Below, one piece after another: positions 19,681-29,089 of a stretch of DNA of 64,000 bases. The stretch's first letter is position 1. The number at the start of each line of letters is the position of its first letter. Origin of the DNA: Blautia faecis (lineage in GTDB: Bacteria > Bacillota > Clostridia > Lachnospirales > Lachnospiraceae); assembly GCF_020554845.1 (NCBI RefSeq), contig NZ_JAJCIA010000001.1, positions 161,305-225,304 on the forward strand, in the 5' to 3' direction. The notes under the pieces are model-generated. The model was not told where the DNA came from and ran no database searches. It saw only the letters and a list, made by a program, of their open reading frames with translations. The position numbers and the translations under genes are program-made.

Positions 19681-21594
19681 TTATGCCAGCTCCTCCCATT
19701 TTTCATAAAGCCCTTCCAGTTCTTCTGCTATAGCAGCTTTTTCCCGGCTGAGCTTCGTGCATTCTGCCACATTCGTACAGATATCTGGCAGAACCATGGT
19801 TTCATCAATTTCTTTATCCCTTGTTTCCAGTTCTTCAATCCGTGCTTCCACTTTCTTCAGCTCGTTTTCCCGTTTTCTCTTCAGAGCCTGTTCCTCTTTC
19901 TGCTGCTGCCAGGTGAGTTTGGTTTCAGAGACGTTTTCCTTAACTTCCTGAGCGGCGGTCTCCTGAGCAGGAGCATAAATCCGGGTCATCTCATCCTTCT
20001 TTTCCAGGTAGTAATCATAATCACCGATATAATTGACAATGGCCTGGTTGGTCAGATCCATAATGCGGGTAGCAGTCTGGTTAATAAAATAACGGTCATG
20101 GGAAACGTAGAGGACAGTTCCTGTGTAGCTGTTCAGTGCTTCCTCCAGAATCTCCTTGGATGCAATATCCAGATGGTTGGTAGGCTCATCCAGTATCAGG
20201 AAGTTGGCTTCTGAGAGCATCAGCTTCGCCAGGGAAACACGGCCGCGTTCACCACCAGAGAGAGAGGAGATCAGCTTAAACACATCATCTCCTGTGAAAA
20301 GAAAAGCAGCCAGCATATTGCGGATTTCAGTCTCAGTGAGAGTCGGATACGTGTCTGAAATCTCCTGGAAAATAGTTTTCTCCATATGCAGAACATGGTG
20401 TTCCTGATCGTAGTATCCGATCTGAACCTTGGAACCCAAGGCAAAGCGTCCTGCATCAGCATCCACAATTCCATTGAGAATCTTCAAAATTGTGGTCTTA
20501 CCAGTACCATTGTTGCCAATCAGGGCAACACGTTCCCCACGTTTGATTTCAAAATTAATATCTGTAAACAAAGTCTGTCCCGGAAATGCCTTGGACAGTC
20601 CCTCTACAGTAAGTACATCATTTCCACTGATAAAACGTGGTTCCAGGGAAATACGCATCTGGTTATCAATTTCAATTGGTTTCTCAATGCGCTGGATTTT
20701 GTCCAGCATTTTTACACGGCTCTCAGCACGCTTAATGGATTTCTCGCGGTTAAAGGAGCGGAGCTTGGTGATAACAGCCTCCTGATGTTTGATCTCTCTT
20801 TGCTGGTTCAGGTAAGCCTTGTACTGGGCGTCACGCAGCTGCGCTTTTTTCAGGGCATAAGCGGAATAGTTGCCTTCGTACATTCTCATCTGGGCAGCCT
20901 CGATCTCCACGATCTTGGTAACTACCTTGTCCAGAAAATAACGGTCATGAGAAACGATAAATACAGCGCCCGGGTAGTTGAGAAGATAGGTCTCAAGCCA
21001 TGCAATGCTCTCCATATCCAGATGGTTGGTAGGCTCGTCCAGAAGGAGAATATCCGGTTTGGAGATCAGAAGCTTGCCAAGTGCAACCCGGGTTTTCTGA
21101 CCTCCGGAAAGGTTCTCAATCTGTTTGCCGTAGTCTTCTTCTTCAAATCCAAGACCTTTTAAAACTCCTACGATTTCACTTTTATAAGCGTAGCCGTTTT
21201 CCAGCTCAAACTGGTGCGTCAAGCGGGTATAGCTGTTCATCAGGCTCTCAAGTTTGTCGCCTGCTACGTATTTCATTTCCTGTTCCAGAGAACGGATTTT
21301 GTCCTCCATATCCAAAATGTATTGCTTGGTGGTCATCAGTTCTTCGTAAATGGTGTGATGACCGTGGATATCCTGGTACTGGGCCAGATAACCGATCTTC
21401 TTATCCTTGGCAATGACCACCTGACCGGAATCCGCGGAAATCTCCTCCATGATAATACGAAGAAGAGTTGTTTTCCCAGCACCGTTATTGCCGATAAGAG
21501 CGGCCTTTTCCCGTTCTTCTATGTGAAAAGAAGCATCCTGCAGGATCACCTTTTCCCCAAAAGATTTGCAGATGCTCTGACATGATAAAATCAT
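19681..21594 (-). CDS. ABC-F family ATPase (translation factor/ribosome-associated)
   Basis: 637 residues from the ATG at 21594, which has TAAGGAGG 6 bases upstream; a 57-residue longer frame upstream is hydrophobic and lacks an SD. Two ABC domains in one chain, without membrane helices: Walker A GNNGAGKTT and GNNGTGKTT, signatures LSGGQKTR and LSGGERGR, and LLLDEPTNHLD and LILDEPTNHLD. The inter-domain linker is the usual charged helical pair (RDAQYKAYLNQQREIKHQE), and the C-terminus carries a Lys/Glu-rich coiled coil. ABC-F proteins bind the ribosomal E site and either help stalled translation or protect from antibiotics; the YdiF/EttA-like housekeeping role is more likely than resistance. 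Confidence 0.93.
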   Translation of the reverse strand: MILSCQSICKSFGEKVILQDASFHIEEREKAALIGNNGAGKTTLLRIIMEEISADSGQVVIAKDKKIGYLAQYQDIHGHHTIYEELMTTKQYILDMEDKIRSLEQEMKYVAGDKLESLMNSYTRLTHQFELENGYAYKSEIVGVLKGLGFEEEDYGKQIENLSGGQKTRVALGKLLISKPDILLLDEPTNHLDMESIAWLETYLLNYPGAVFIVSHDRYFLDKVVTKIVEIEAAQMRMYEGNYSAYALKKAQLRDAQYKAYLNQQREIKHQEAVITKLRSFNREKSIKRAESRVKMLDKIQRIEKPIEIDNQMRISLEPRFISGNDVLTVEGLSKAFPGQTLFTDINFEIKRGERVALIGNNGTGKTTILKILNGIVDADAGRFALGSKVQIGYYDQEHHVLHMEKTIFQEISDTYPTLTETEIRNMLAAFLFTGDDVFKLISSLSGGERGRVSLAKLMLSEANFLILDEPTNHLDIASKEILEEALNSYTGTVLYVSHDRYFINQTATRIMDLTNQAIVNYIGDYDYYLEKKDEMTRIYAPAQETAAQEVKENVSETKLTWQQQKEEQALKRKRENELKKVEARIEELETRDKEIDETMVLPDICTNVAECTKLSREKAAIAEELEGLYEKWEELA

Positions 21595-21747
21595 AAGTTC
21601 CTCCTTAAAAAGGCGGTTCTGTATACACAGAAACAGCATTATTAGAATGTTCAATAGTATATTATACTTGAAAAATTTATTTTTTGAAAGAATAATTGTC
21701 AAATCACAAAAAAAATTGCAAAAATTTGTAATTCTGCACAACTTTAA

Positions 21748-21776
21748 TTGACAAGAAAATAACATTTCGGTATAAT
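21748..21776 (+). promoter_or_regulatory. Near-consensus sigma-A promoter of rex
   Basis: TTGACA (21748-21753), 17-base spacer, TATAAT (21771-21776): both hexamers are perfect. The divergent ABC-F gene starts 154 bases away. Confidence 0.85.
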
Positions 21777-21794
21777 TGACATAGTGTTACGCGG

Positions 21795-21851
21795 GCTGCC
21801 GATTACAGGTAATGTTCCGCGATGCGTTTTTAGCGGAAAATTACAGGCAGC
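21795..21851 (+). other. Long leader hairpin of rex mRNA
   Basis: GCTGCC...GGTAATGTTCCGC (21795-21820) pairs with GCGGAAAATTACAGGCAGC (21833-21851), a stem of about 18 bp with a 7-base bulge. It begins about 12 bases after the predicted transcription start and ends 6 bases before AAGGAGGGG. It shares the core TTACAGGTAATGTTCCGCG with segments at 12541 and 12715. Confidence 0.6.
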
Positions 21852-21872
21852 GGAAACAAGGAGGGGAACATT

Positions 21873-22526
21873 TTGGATGCAAAAGAGATCTCAAAGGCGG
21901 TAATTAAGAGATTGCCAAGATATTATCGCTATCTGGGGGAGCTGATGGAAGAGAAGGTGGAACGTATATCTTCCAACGACTTGAGTAAAAAAATGCATGT
22001 GACTGCTTCACAGATCCGACAGGACTTAAATAATTTCGGCGGTTTTGGACAGCAGGGATATGGATATAATGTAGAATATCTTTATACAGAAATTGGTAAA
22101 ATACTGGGACTGGACACCATTCATCCCATGATCATCCTGGGTGCAGGTAATCTGGGACAGGCACTTGCCAATTATGGAGACTTCGAAAAACGTGGCTTCC
22201 GCCTGGTAGGGATTTTTGACGTAAACCCGGTTTTGGAGGGGATTTCCGTTCGCGGGATTGAGATCCAGATGGTTAGCAGTCTCCCGGAATTTATCAGGGA
22301 GAATCAGGTGGAGATTGCCATTCTGACCCTGCCGAAGAATAAGGCCAAGGAGATGGCGAAGGTTCTTATTGACAATGGAATCAAGGCAATCTGGAATTTT
22401 GCCCATACAGATCTTGACGCCCCGGAGGATGTGATCGTAGAGAACGTTCATCTGTCCGAGAGTCTGATGGCACTGTCTTACAACTTAAGCCAGTATCGTA
22501 ACGAACATAAAGAAAACAAAGAATAA
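21873..22526 (+). CDS. rex: Redox-sensing transcriptional repressor Rex
   Basis: 217 residues with a TTG start at 21873 supported by AAGGAGGGG 6 bases upstream. An N-terminal winged helix (ISKAVIKRLPRYYRYLGEL, TASQIRQDLNNFGGFGQQGYGY) is followed by a Rossmann NAD(H)-binding domain with GAGNLGQALA and FDVNP. Rex releases its operators when NADH rises and so controls fermentation and electron-bifurcation genes. It is the first gene of a unit that continues to nnrE/D after a hairpin. Confidence 0.97.
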   Translation: MDAKEISKAVIKRLPRYYRYLGELMEEKVERISSNDLSKKMHVTASQIRQDLNNFGGFGQQGYGYNVEYLYTEIGKILGLDTIHPMIILGAGNLGQALANYGDFEKRGFRLVGIFDVNPVLEGISVRGIEIQMVSSLPEFIRENQVEIAILTLPKNKAKEMAKVLIDNGIKAIWNFAHTDLDAPEDVIVENVHLSESLMALSYNLSQYRNEHKENKE

Positions 22527-22538
22527 AAGTCAAAGAGG

Positions 22539-22588
22539 ACTGCTGCTTGTCTCGCTGAAGGATTTACAGGAGACCGGGCGGCAGTTTT
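22539..22588 (+). terminator. Hairpin with short T-run between rex and nnrE/D
   Basis: ACTGCTGCTTGTCTC (22539-22553) pairs with GAGACCGGGCGGCAGT (22570-22585) with a small internal loop, followed by TTTTGC. Probably a partial terminator that lowers expression of the downstream gene. Confidence 0.55.
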
Positions 22589-22605
22589 GCATTAGGAGTG
22601 GCCTT

Positions 22606-24162
22606 ATGAAAAAAGTTGTAACCTGCAGTCAGATGAAGCTGCTTGACCATGGCACTATTCATAATATGCATGTTCCCTCCCTGGTTCTCATGGAGAGGGC
22701 AGCACTTGCCACAGCAGAAGAGATCCGGAAATATCTGGAAAAGAAAAACGGTTCTGCTAATTTGAAAAAAGAACGGATTCTGACCGTCTGCGGATCTGGC
22801 AATAACGGAGGTGACGGCATTGCCATTGCAAGACTTCTGCATCTGGCGGGAATTCGTTCTGAGATTTATCTTGCAGGAAATCCGGATAAAATGACAGAAG
22901 AAACCCGACATCAGTGGGATATTGCCATGAGCTACCAGGTACCGGTAATGAATAACCCTGTATGGGATGAATATACTGTTATAGTAGACGGAATTTTCGG
23001 CGTTGGACTCTCCAGGGAGATTACCGGGAATTACAAAGAGATAATTGACCATATGAATGAAGCTCCTGCGTATAAAGTAGCGGTGGATATTCCGTCTGGC
23101 ATTCATGGAGATACGGGAGCTGTTCTTGGAACTGCTTTTGAGGCAGATCTTACCGTAACATTTGCATATAAAAAACGTGGACTTTGTCTGTATCCGGGAA
23201 GAGCTTATGCTGGCAGAATTGTGGTGGCGAATATTGGAATTTATGACCGGGACCGTGATGGCAGTGAGCTTGCAAGCAAGGCTGCCTGGCATATGGAAAA
23301 ATCTGACGTGAAAACTCTTCCGGCAAGAAAACCATGGGGAAATAAAGGAACATTTGGCAAGGTCCTTCTTGTAGCGGGTTCGAAGGGAATGTGCGGAGCA
23401 GCCTGCCTGAGTGCCAGTGCAGCACTTCATGGAGGTGCCGGGATGGTGAAGATCCAGACTGTGGAAGAGAACCGGATTCCTTTACAGAGCCTTTTGCCTG
23501 AGGCAATGCTGACCAGCGAATTTGATGAGGAAGCCAATAGGAAAAATTTAAACTGGTGTGATGTGCTGGTGATCGGTCCAGGGCTTGGAACAGAAGGCTC
23601 AGGAAAGGAAAGAATGCTTTGGTTCCTGGAAAACGGAGCAAAAGCAGGAAAGCCTGTTATACTGGATGCAGATGGTCTGAATATTCTGGCAATGCATCCA
23701 CAGTGGATGAAATTCCTAGGGGAACAGACCATTCTCACACCCCACATGGGCGAGATGAGCCGTCTTTGCGGCTTGGATGTATCAGAACTAAAGGAAGACC
23801 CTGTAGCCCGTGCTTATCAATATGCAGAGAAAAGTGGCGGTGTTCTGGTACTGAAAGACGCATGTACAGTAGTGACTGACCAGAATGAAAAGCTGTATCT
23901 GAATCTTTCTGGTAATTCGGGAATGGCCACAGCAGGAAGCGGAGATGTACTTTCCGGTATTATCGCAGCTGTTCTCTGCATGTATTTAAGCTGTGAGGAA
24001 GAACAGGAGCTTTCCTATAAAGCTGCCCTGGCAGTGTATATTCATGGTCTTTGCGGCGATATTGCCAGAGAGAAAAAAGGATCTCACGGCATGACGGCGA
24101 AGGATATGATCGAAGCCCTGCCGGAAGTTTTGAAACTGGCAGAAGTTCAGAGTAAAGGATGA
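22606..24162 (+). CDS. nnr: Bifunctional NAD(P)H-hydrate epimerase / ADP-dependent dehydratase
   Basis: 518 residues joining two repair enzymes. The N-terminal YjeF_N domain (about 1-215) carries CGSGNNGGDGIAIARLL and DGIFGVGLSREI and epimerises NADHX/NADPHX. The C-terminal ribokinase-like domain (about 230-518) carries KVLLVAGSKGMCGAA, VIGPGLGTEG and GMATAGSGDVLSGIIAA and dehydrates the S-form with ADP. Together they rescue damaged NAD(P)H. SD TAGGAG precedes ATG. Downstream comes alr, an order common in Firmicutes. Confidence 0.95.
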   Translation: MKKVVTCSQMKLLDHGTIHNMHVPSLVLMERAALATAEEIRKYLEKKNGSANLKKERILTVCGSGNNGGDGIAIARLLHLAGIRSEIYLAGNPDKMTEETRHQWDIAMSYQVPVMNNPVWDEYTVIVDGIFGVGLSREITGNYKEIIDHMNEAPAYKVAVDIPSGIHGDTGAVLGTAFEADLTVTFAYKKRGLCLYPGRAYAGRIVVANIGIYDRDRDGSELASKAAWHMEKSDVKTLPARKPWGNKGTFGKVLLVAGSKGMCGAACLSASAALHGGAGMVKIQTVEENRIPLQSLLPEAMLTSEFDEEANRKNLNWCDVLVIGPGLGTEGSGKERMLWFLENGAKAGKPVILDADGLNILAMHPQWMKFLGEQTILTPHMGEMSRLCGLDVSELKEDPVARAYQYAEKSGGVLVLKDACTVVTDQNEKLYLNLSGNSGMATAGSGDVLSGIIAAVLCMYLSCEEEQELSYKAALAVYIHGLCGDIAREKKGSHGMTAKDMIEALPEVLKLAEVQSKG

Positions 24163-24166
24163 GAAT

Positions 24167-24209
24167 TGTGACGTACATTTTGCAGAACGCCTTTTGGGGC
24201 ATGCTCTGA
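24167..24209 (+). repeat. One-arm copy of the dispersed palindromic repeat
   Basis: GTGACGTACATTTTGCAGAA followed by CGCCTTTT and GCATGCTCT matches the right arm of the full copy at 31499-31661 (GTGACGCACATCTTGCAGAA..CCTTTTT..CACGCTCT). It begins 5 bases after the nnrE/D stop and ends before the alr Shine-Dalgarno site. Confidence 0.6.
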
Positions 24210-24236
24210 TAAATTTAGAAAATCGAGGAAAATGTT

Positions 24237-25403
24237 ATGGAAAAATACAGTAGAATCAAAGCATTGATTTCTCTTGATGCAATCAGATATAATTTTGAAC
24301 AGATGAAGAAGAACATAAAAGAGGGAACAAAGATCATCGCAGTAATCAAAGCGGATGCATATGGTCACGGTGCAGTACCTATTGCGAGAATGCTTGAGGA
24401 ATTTGATTATATATGGGGATTTGCTGCAGCTACAGCCCAGGAGGCATTACAGCTTCGAAGAGCCGGGATCACAAGACCGATTCTGATCCTGGGACTGGTA
24501 TTTGAAGAATATTATAAGGAACTTGCCGAAAATGATGTGCGCATGGCCGTCTGTGATTATGAGACAGCCAGAAAGTTTAACAAAGCTGCTGAAGCAGCGG
24601 GCAAAAAAGGTCTGATCCATCTGGCTGCGGATACCGGCATGACCAGGATCGGATTTAAGGACAGCGAAGAGAGTCTGGAGGAAATCCGCAGAATTGCAGC
24701 TCTTCCCAATGTGGAAATTGAAGGTTTATTCACTCATTTTGCAAGAGCAGATGAATACGACCGTACCCCGGCAATGGTTCAGCTGAAACGATATCTTGAT
24801 TTTGCGGATCTTCTGGAAAAAAATGGAATCCATATTCCACTGCATCATTGTTCCAATAGTGCCGGAATAATCCGTGTACCGGAAGCCAACCTGAACATTG
24901 TCCGTGCAGGAATTACCATTTATGGAATTTATCCTTCTGAGGAAGTGGAAAAAGACATTGTAATGCTGAAACCTGTAATGTCACTGAAGAGTCATGTTTC
25001 CTATGTGAAAGATGTGGAGCCAGGGGTTCAGGTAAGCTACGGTGGAACCTACACGACAGATCATATTACAAAGATGGCGACGATTCCTGTTGGATACGCA
25101 GATGGATACCCAAGAATGCTTTCTAATAAAGGCTGGGTTCTGATACATGGAAAAAAAGCGCCGATCTGTGGCAGAGTCTGTATGGACCAGTTTATGGTAG
25201 ATGTGACAGAAATCCCGGATGTAAAGACAGGGGATGAAGTGACACTGCTTGGAAAAGATGGGAATGAGGTTATCAGTGCAGATACACTGGGAGATCTGTC
25301 AGGCCGTTTTTCCTATGAATTTGTATGTGATATCAGCAAGCGTGTGCCAAGGATCTATATCAGAGATGGGAAAGAGTGCGGCGAGCTGACATATTTTGAC
25401 TGA
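24237..25403 (+). CDS. alr: Alanine racemase
   Basis: 388 residues. The PLP lysine lies in AVIKADAYGHGAVP near the N-terminus; the catalytic Tyr lies in VSYGGTYTT; TIPVGYADGYPRML and CGRVCMDQFMVDV are the usual C-terminal beta-domain blocks. It makes D-alanine for peptidoglycan. D-Ala is also the cargo of classical Dlt systems, but the ligase of the dlt-like operon in this window seems not to be built for it. Upstream spacing holds a repeat arm; the MazF-type gene follows. Confidence 0.97.
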   Translation: MEKYSRIKALISLDAIRYNFEQMKKNIKEGTKIIAVIKADAYGHGAVPIARMLEEFDYIWGFAAATAQEALQLRRAGITRPILILGLVFEEYYKELAENDVRMAVCDYETARKFNKAAEAAGKKGLIHLAADTGMTRIGFKDSEESLEEIRRIAALPNVEIEGLFTHFARADEYDRTPAMVQLKRYLDFADLLEKNGIHIPLHHCSNSAGIIRVPEANLNIVRAGITIYGIYPSEEVEKDIVMLKPVMSLKSHVSYVKDVEPGVQVSYGGTYTTDHITKMATIPVGYADGYPRMLSNKGWVLIHGKKAPICGRVCMDQFMVDVTEIPDVKTGDEVTLLGKDGNEVISADTLGDLSGRFSYEFVCDISKRVPRIYIRDGKECGELTYFD

Positions 25404-25540
25404 GGATATTTAGATTTCCCTTATCTGCTTTGCAAGAACCCGTAACGAATTGCGGGAAAAATACCACACATGTATACACATGAAAAAAGTTGGAAATACT
25501 TATTTTCAGAAAAGTAAAAGTAAAACGGAGTGTGAATTGT

Positions 25541-25891
25541 GTGGTAATTAAAAGAGGGGATATTTTTTATGCGGATCTTCGGCCCGTGGTGGGAAGCGAG
25601 CAGGGAGGCATCCGACCGGTACTTATTATTCAGAATGATGTAGGCAACAGACACAGTCCTACCGTGATCTGCGCAGCTATTACATCCAAAATGAACAAGG
25701 CGAAGCTGCCCACCCATATTGAGATTGATGCATCGGCCTATGGAATTGAAAAAGATTCTGTAATTTTGTTAGAACAGCTTCGCACCATTGACAAGAGAAG
25801 ATTAAAAGATAAAGTATGTCACCTGGATGGTCCTATGCTTGACAAGGTGAACCATGCTCTTGAAATCAGCCTGGAGCTTACATTCTCTTGA
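25541..25891 (+). CDS. MazF/NdoA-type endoribonuclease toxin without visible antitoxin
   Basis: 116 residues from a GTG at 25541, with GGAG 10 bases upstream; this start gives [20 protein letters not shown], the exact N-terminus of the NdoA (EndoA) group, and the same length. [12 protein letters not shown] and AAITSK are the other conserved blocks. The enzyme cuts mRNA at short sequence motifs. In Bacillus the order is alr-ndoAI-ndoA with the antitoxin gene directly upstream. Here only 137 bases separate alr from mazF and they hold no coding frame for the small ribbon-helix-helix antitoxin. Confidence 0.92.
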   Translation: MVIKRGDIFYADLRPVVGSEQGGIRPVLIIQNDVGNRHSPTVICAAITSKMNKAKLPTHIEIDASAYGIEKDSVILLEQLRTIDKRRLKDKVCHLDGPMLDKVNHALEISLELTFS

Positions 25892-26050
25892 CGAAAAGAA
25901 ACTTTAGTGATATAGTTGTAAAGTCTCAGCGGCATTGACTGCCGCAATTGCACATTCGTGCTGCTGTGGAATAAGGAATCAGCAGTATGTTTTCGTTACT
26001 GCGAAGGTAATAAGCGGTAACGCTGTCTAGGAGGAACAAAGGTTTAATAT

Positions 26051-27406
26051 ATGGAATCTGGCAGTAGTATGCCCCTGGCGGGCTTTGTCATTTTATTATT
26101 GCTTTTGTGGCTGAATGGTATTTTTTATGGATTTTCAGCTGCAGTGCACAATCTGAGCGAAAACGAAGTGGAGAAACGGGCGCAGGAAGGAGATAAGAAA
26201 GCAGTCTTTCTTCTTTCTCTGATCAACAATCCTGTTTCATTTATTAATGCGATTCCGCTGATTGTTATGGCTTCCGGAGTCTGTTTCGGAGCATTTATCG
26301 TTCCATGGGCTACCGAGACCTTTCATCCCTACATAAAGCATTTGGCTGCATTGATCCTGGTGCTTGCACTGGTGATCATTCTGCTTGCGTCTCTTGGTAT
26401 TCTTACATTCAGGAGAATCGGAACCTATCACCCGGAGAAATATGCATATCGGTATATGAAGATTGTAGGATTTTTTACCAGGATCCTGTACCCCTTTACT
26501 ATGTGCGTAACCTTTATTGCCAAGCTGGCAGCAAGACCATTTGGTGTTGCTTTTAATCAGTCGGAGGATCCGGTGACGGAGGAAGAGATCATTTCCATTG
26601 TAGATGAAGCCCATGAGCAGGGTGTCATTGAGGAGAACGAAGCAGAGATGATCCAGAATATCATGGAGTTTACGGACACTGAAGCCAAGGACATTATGAC
26701 TCATCGCAAAAATGTGATTGCATTTGATGAGGAAGACAATCTTCAGACCATTGTGGATACCATGCTTGAGGAAGGAAATTCCCGTTATCCTGTATTTAGA
26801 GAGACGATAGATAATATAGTAGGAATTATTCATTATAAAGATGCTTTGAAATTCCTTACCAGGAATTCCTGGGCAAAGTTCAAACCTCTTAAAGATCTGC
26901 CAGGATTGATCAGGGAAGCTTCTTTTATTCCGGAGACAAGGGGAATCAGTGATCTTTTCAAATCCATGCAGATGAAGAAAATTCATATGGCAGTGGTAGT
27001 GGACGAGTATGGACAGACTTCAGGAATTGTCTCAATGGAAGATATTCTGGAGGAAATCGTAGGAGATATTCTGGATGAATACGATGAAGACGACAGTACT
27101 TTCCGGACGCAGAAGGATAACAGTGTGATCATTGACGCACTGGCGTATCTGGAAGATGTAGCGGAAGAGCTTGGAATTGATTTCGGTAAAGTGGAATTTG
27201 AGACCTTAAATGGTTATCTGACGAATCTTCTTGGACATATTCCTACAGAAGATGATCTGGATAAAGAAATTGTTGTAAACGGCTACCGTTTCAGAATTCT
27301 TTCCCTTGGCAACAAAACCATCGGAAAGGTGCGGGCCGAAAAGATAAAAAAAGAACCAAAAGGAGAGGATAAAAAATGTCAGGACATTCAAAATTCGCAA
27401 ACATAA
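26051..27406 (+). CDS. CNNM/HlyC-CorC family membrane protein with CBS domains
   Basis: 451 residues. A DUF21 membrane domain of about four helices ([19 protein letters not shown] onward), then [21 protein letters not shown], paired CBS domains ([35 protein letters not shown]) and a C-terminal CorC_HlyC domain ([16 protein letters not shown]). The family takes part in Mg2+/Co2+ efflux or homeostasis; the old haemolysin name is misleading. The gene overlaps yebC by 31 bases. The 159-base upstream gap contains GTTACTGCGAAGG-type inverted sequence but no clear promoter. Confidence 0.9.
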   Translation: MESGSSMPLAGFVILLLLLWLNGIFYGFSAAVHNLSENEVEKRAQEGDKKAVFLLSLINNPVSFINAIPLIVMASGVCFGAFIVPWATETFHPYIKHLAALILVLALVIILLASLGILTFRRIGTYHPEKYAYRYMKIVGFFTRILYPFTMCVTFIAKLAARPFGVAFNQSEDPVTEEEIISIVDEAHEQGVIEENEAEMIQNIMEFTDTEAKDIMTHRKNVIAFDEEDNLQTIVDTMLEEGNSRYPVFRETIDNIVGIIHYKDALKFLTRNSWAKFKPLKDLPGLIREASFIPETRGISDLFKSMQMKKIHMAVVVDEYGQTSGIVSMEDILEEIVGDILDEYDEDDSTFRTQKDNSVIIDALAYLEDVAEELGIDFGKVEFETLNGYLTNLLGHIPTEDDLDKEIVVNGYRFRILSLGNKTIGKVRAEKIKKEPKGEDKKCQDIQNSQT

Positions 27407-28104
27407 AGCACAAGAAAGAAAAAAACGATGCTAAAAAAGGAAAAATCTTTACCATCATCGGCCGTGAGATCGTAATGGCTGTTAAAGCAGGTGGTCCGGA
27501 TCCGAATAACAATGGTAAGCTTCGTGATGTTATTGCAAAGGCAAAGGCAAACAACATGCCAAACGATACCATCGAGCGTGGTATTAAGAAAGCAGCCGGC
27601 GCTGATTCCGCAGACAGTTACGAGAAAGCTGTATACGAAGGCTATGGCCCGAATGGTGTTGCCATCATTGTTGAGACTCTGACTGATAACAAGAACCGTA
27701 CAGCCAGCAACGTAAGAAACGCTTTTACAAAGGGTAACGGAAGCATTGGAACCCAGGGCTGTGTATCCTACATGTTCGATCAGAAGGGCCAGATCATCAT
27801 CGACAAGGAAGAGTGCGAGATGGACGCTGACGAACTGATGATGACTGCTCTTGATGCAGGTGCTGAGGATTTCAACGAAGAAGAGGACAGCTATGAAGTT
27901 CTCACTGCTCCGGATGATTTAGGTGCAGTACGTGAGGCTCTTGAGGCCGCAGGCGTTCCGCTTCTTGAGGCACAGGTTGCCATGATCCCGCAGACAACTG
28001 TTGAACTGACAGATGAGAAATCCCTTAAGGATATCCAGAGAATCCTTGATCTTTTGGATGATGACGATGATGTAACAGATGTATGGCATAACTGGGACGA
28101 ATAA
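27376..28104 (+). CDS. YebC/PmpR-family protein (translation/transcription factor)
   Basis: 242 residues, full length. It begins [20 protein letters not shown], the family signature, and retains [19 protein letters not shown] and the [10 protein letters not shown] block. Recent work ties the family to relief of ribosome stalling, older work to transcription control. AAAGGAG precedes its ATG inside the end of the upstream gene. A terminator follows at 28124. Confidence 0.96.
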   Translation: MSGHSKFANIKHKKEKNDAKKGKIFTIIGREIVMAVKAGGPDPNNNGKLRDVIAKAKANNMPNDTIERGIKKAAGADSADSYEKAVYEGYGPNGVAIIVETLTDNKNRTASNVRNAFTKGNGSIGTQGCVSYMFDQKGQIIIDKEECEMDADELMMTALDAGAEDFNEEEDSYEVLTAPDDLGAVREALEAAGVPLLEAQVAMIPQTTVELTDEKSLKDIQRILDLLDDDDDVTDVWHNWDE

Positions 28105-28123
28105 TTTAATCAGATTTGCAGAT

Positions 28124-28156
28124 AATACCTCCATACGATTGTGTGGAGGTATTTTT
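28124..28156 (+). terminator. Terminator whose 3' arm holds the Shine-Dalgarno of the next gene
   Basis: AATACCTCCATAC (28124-28136) pairs with GTGTGGAGGTATT (28141-28153), followed by TTTT. GGAGGT inside the 3' arm is the ribosome binding site for the ATG at 28157. The same arrangement is seen at 40382-40423. Confidence 0.8.
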
Positions 28157-28891
28157 ATGCAGCAAAGAGAAGATAATGAAGCAGAAAGCGAAAAAAAAGA
28201 ATCTGTGGAAAAAGAAGAACAGCAAAATAAGCAGATCCGTGATATGGGACAGGTTATTTTAAATGAAAATTCCAATAAATACAAAGTGGAACTTCTGACG
28301 ATCATCGGTGAGATAGAGGGTCATGAATCGGCGCCGTCTCACAGCAAAACTACCAAATATGAGCATGTTTTGCCAAAGCTTGCCATGATCGAGGATGACA
28401 AGTCTGTGGACGGGCTTCTGGTTTTACTTAATACTGTGGGCGGTGACGTGGAAGCTGGTCTTGCCATTGCAGAGATGATCGCCTCTTTAAGCGTGCCAAC
28501 AGTGTCCCTGGTACTTGGCGGCGGTCACTCCATTGGTGTTCCCATGGCTGTATCCGCAGATTATTCTTTTGTAGTTCCCAGTGCCACCATGGTGATCCAT
28601 CCTGTTCGCACAAATGGCATGTTTATTGGTGTTGCCCAGTCCTACCGCAACATAGAGAAAATCCAGGACCGGATCACCACCTTTATTTCCAGTCATACCC
28701 ACGTGCCCCAGGAAAGACTGGAAGAACTGATGCTGGACACTACGCAGCTGGTAAAAGATGTGGGAACTATGTTAGAAGGTCCGGAGGCAGTGAAAGAAGG
28801 TCTGATAGATGAAGTTGGAGGAATGAAAGAAGCTCTTGGAAAATTATATGAATTAATTGGTGAAGAGAAAAGCAAATCCCCCGAAAAATGA
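28157..28891 (+). CDS. ClpP-fold serine protease, TepA-like
   Basis: 244 residues from ATG 28157, which has GGAGG 7 bases upstream; a longer frame from 28079 runs through the terminator hairpin. A charged 40-residue N-terminus precedes a ClpP/crotonase fold: GLLVLLNTVGGDVEAG, the Ser in GGGHSIGVP, His in MVIHPVRTNG and Asp in MLDTTQL. This matches the TepA (YmfB) group of Bacillus. The next gene in the wider order (uppP, then ftsK/spoIIIE) fits the usual neighbourhood. It probably cleaves short or leaderless polypeptides; substrates unknown. Confidence 0.9.
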   Translation: MQQREDNEAESEKKESVEKEEQQNKQIRDMGQVILNENSNKYKVELLTIIGEIEGHESAPSHSKTTKYEHVLPKLAMIEDDKSVDGLLVLLNTVGGDVEAGLAIAEMIASLSVPTVSLVLGGGHSIGVPMAVSADYSFVVPSATMVIHPVRTNGMFIGVAQSYRNIEKIQDRITTFISSHTHVPQERLEELMLDTTQLVKDVGTMLEGPEAVKEGLIDEVGGMKEALGKLYELIGEEKSKSPEK

Positions 28892-29089
28892 AAAATTATA
28901 CATTTTTTGGAAAAATATAAGAAAAACAGGAGAATTTTATTTTACTAACCTGTCTTTTTGTGCTATAGTGTTATAGGATATGACCGACACAAGTGTCCAT
29001 ACAGCGGACATATACATGAAGTGACGGTTAAATATAGGTTACTGCCCGCGGAGTGAGCAGCAACAAATATAGTACTTCAGGAGGGAACT

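Noticed and set aside
20386..21162. Long plus-strand frame opposite the ABC-F gene
   Set aside because: No recognisable domain and no ribosome binding site; the minus strand carries a complete ABC-F protein with all motifs.
21595..21765. 57-residue N-terminal extension of the ABC-F protein
   Set aside because: It is hydrophobic and Cys/Phe-rich, unlike any ABC-F, and a consensus SD sits right before the ATG at 21594.
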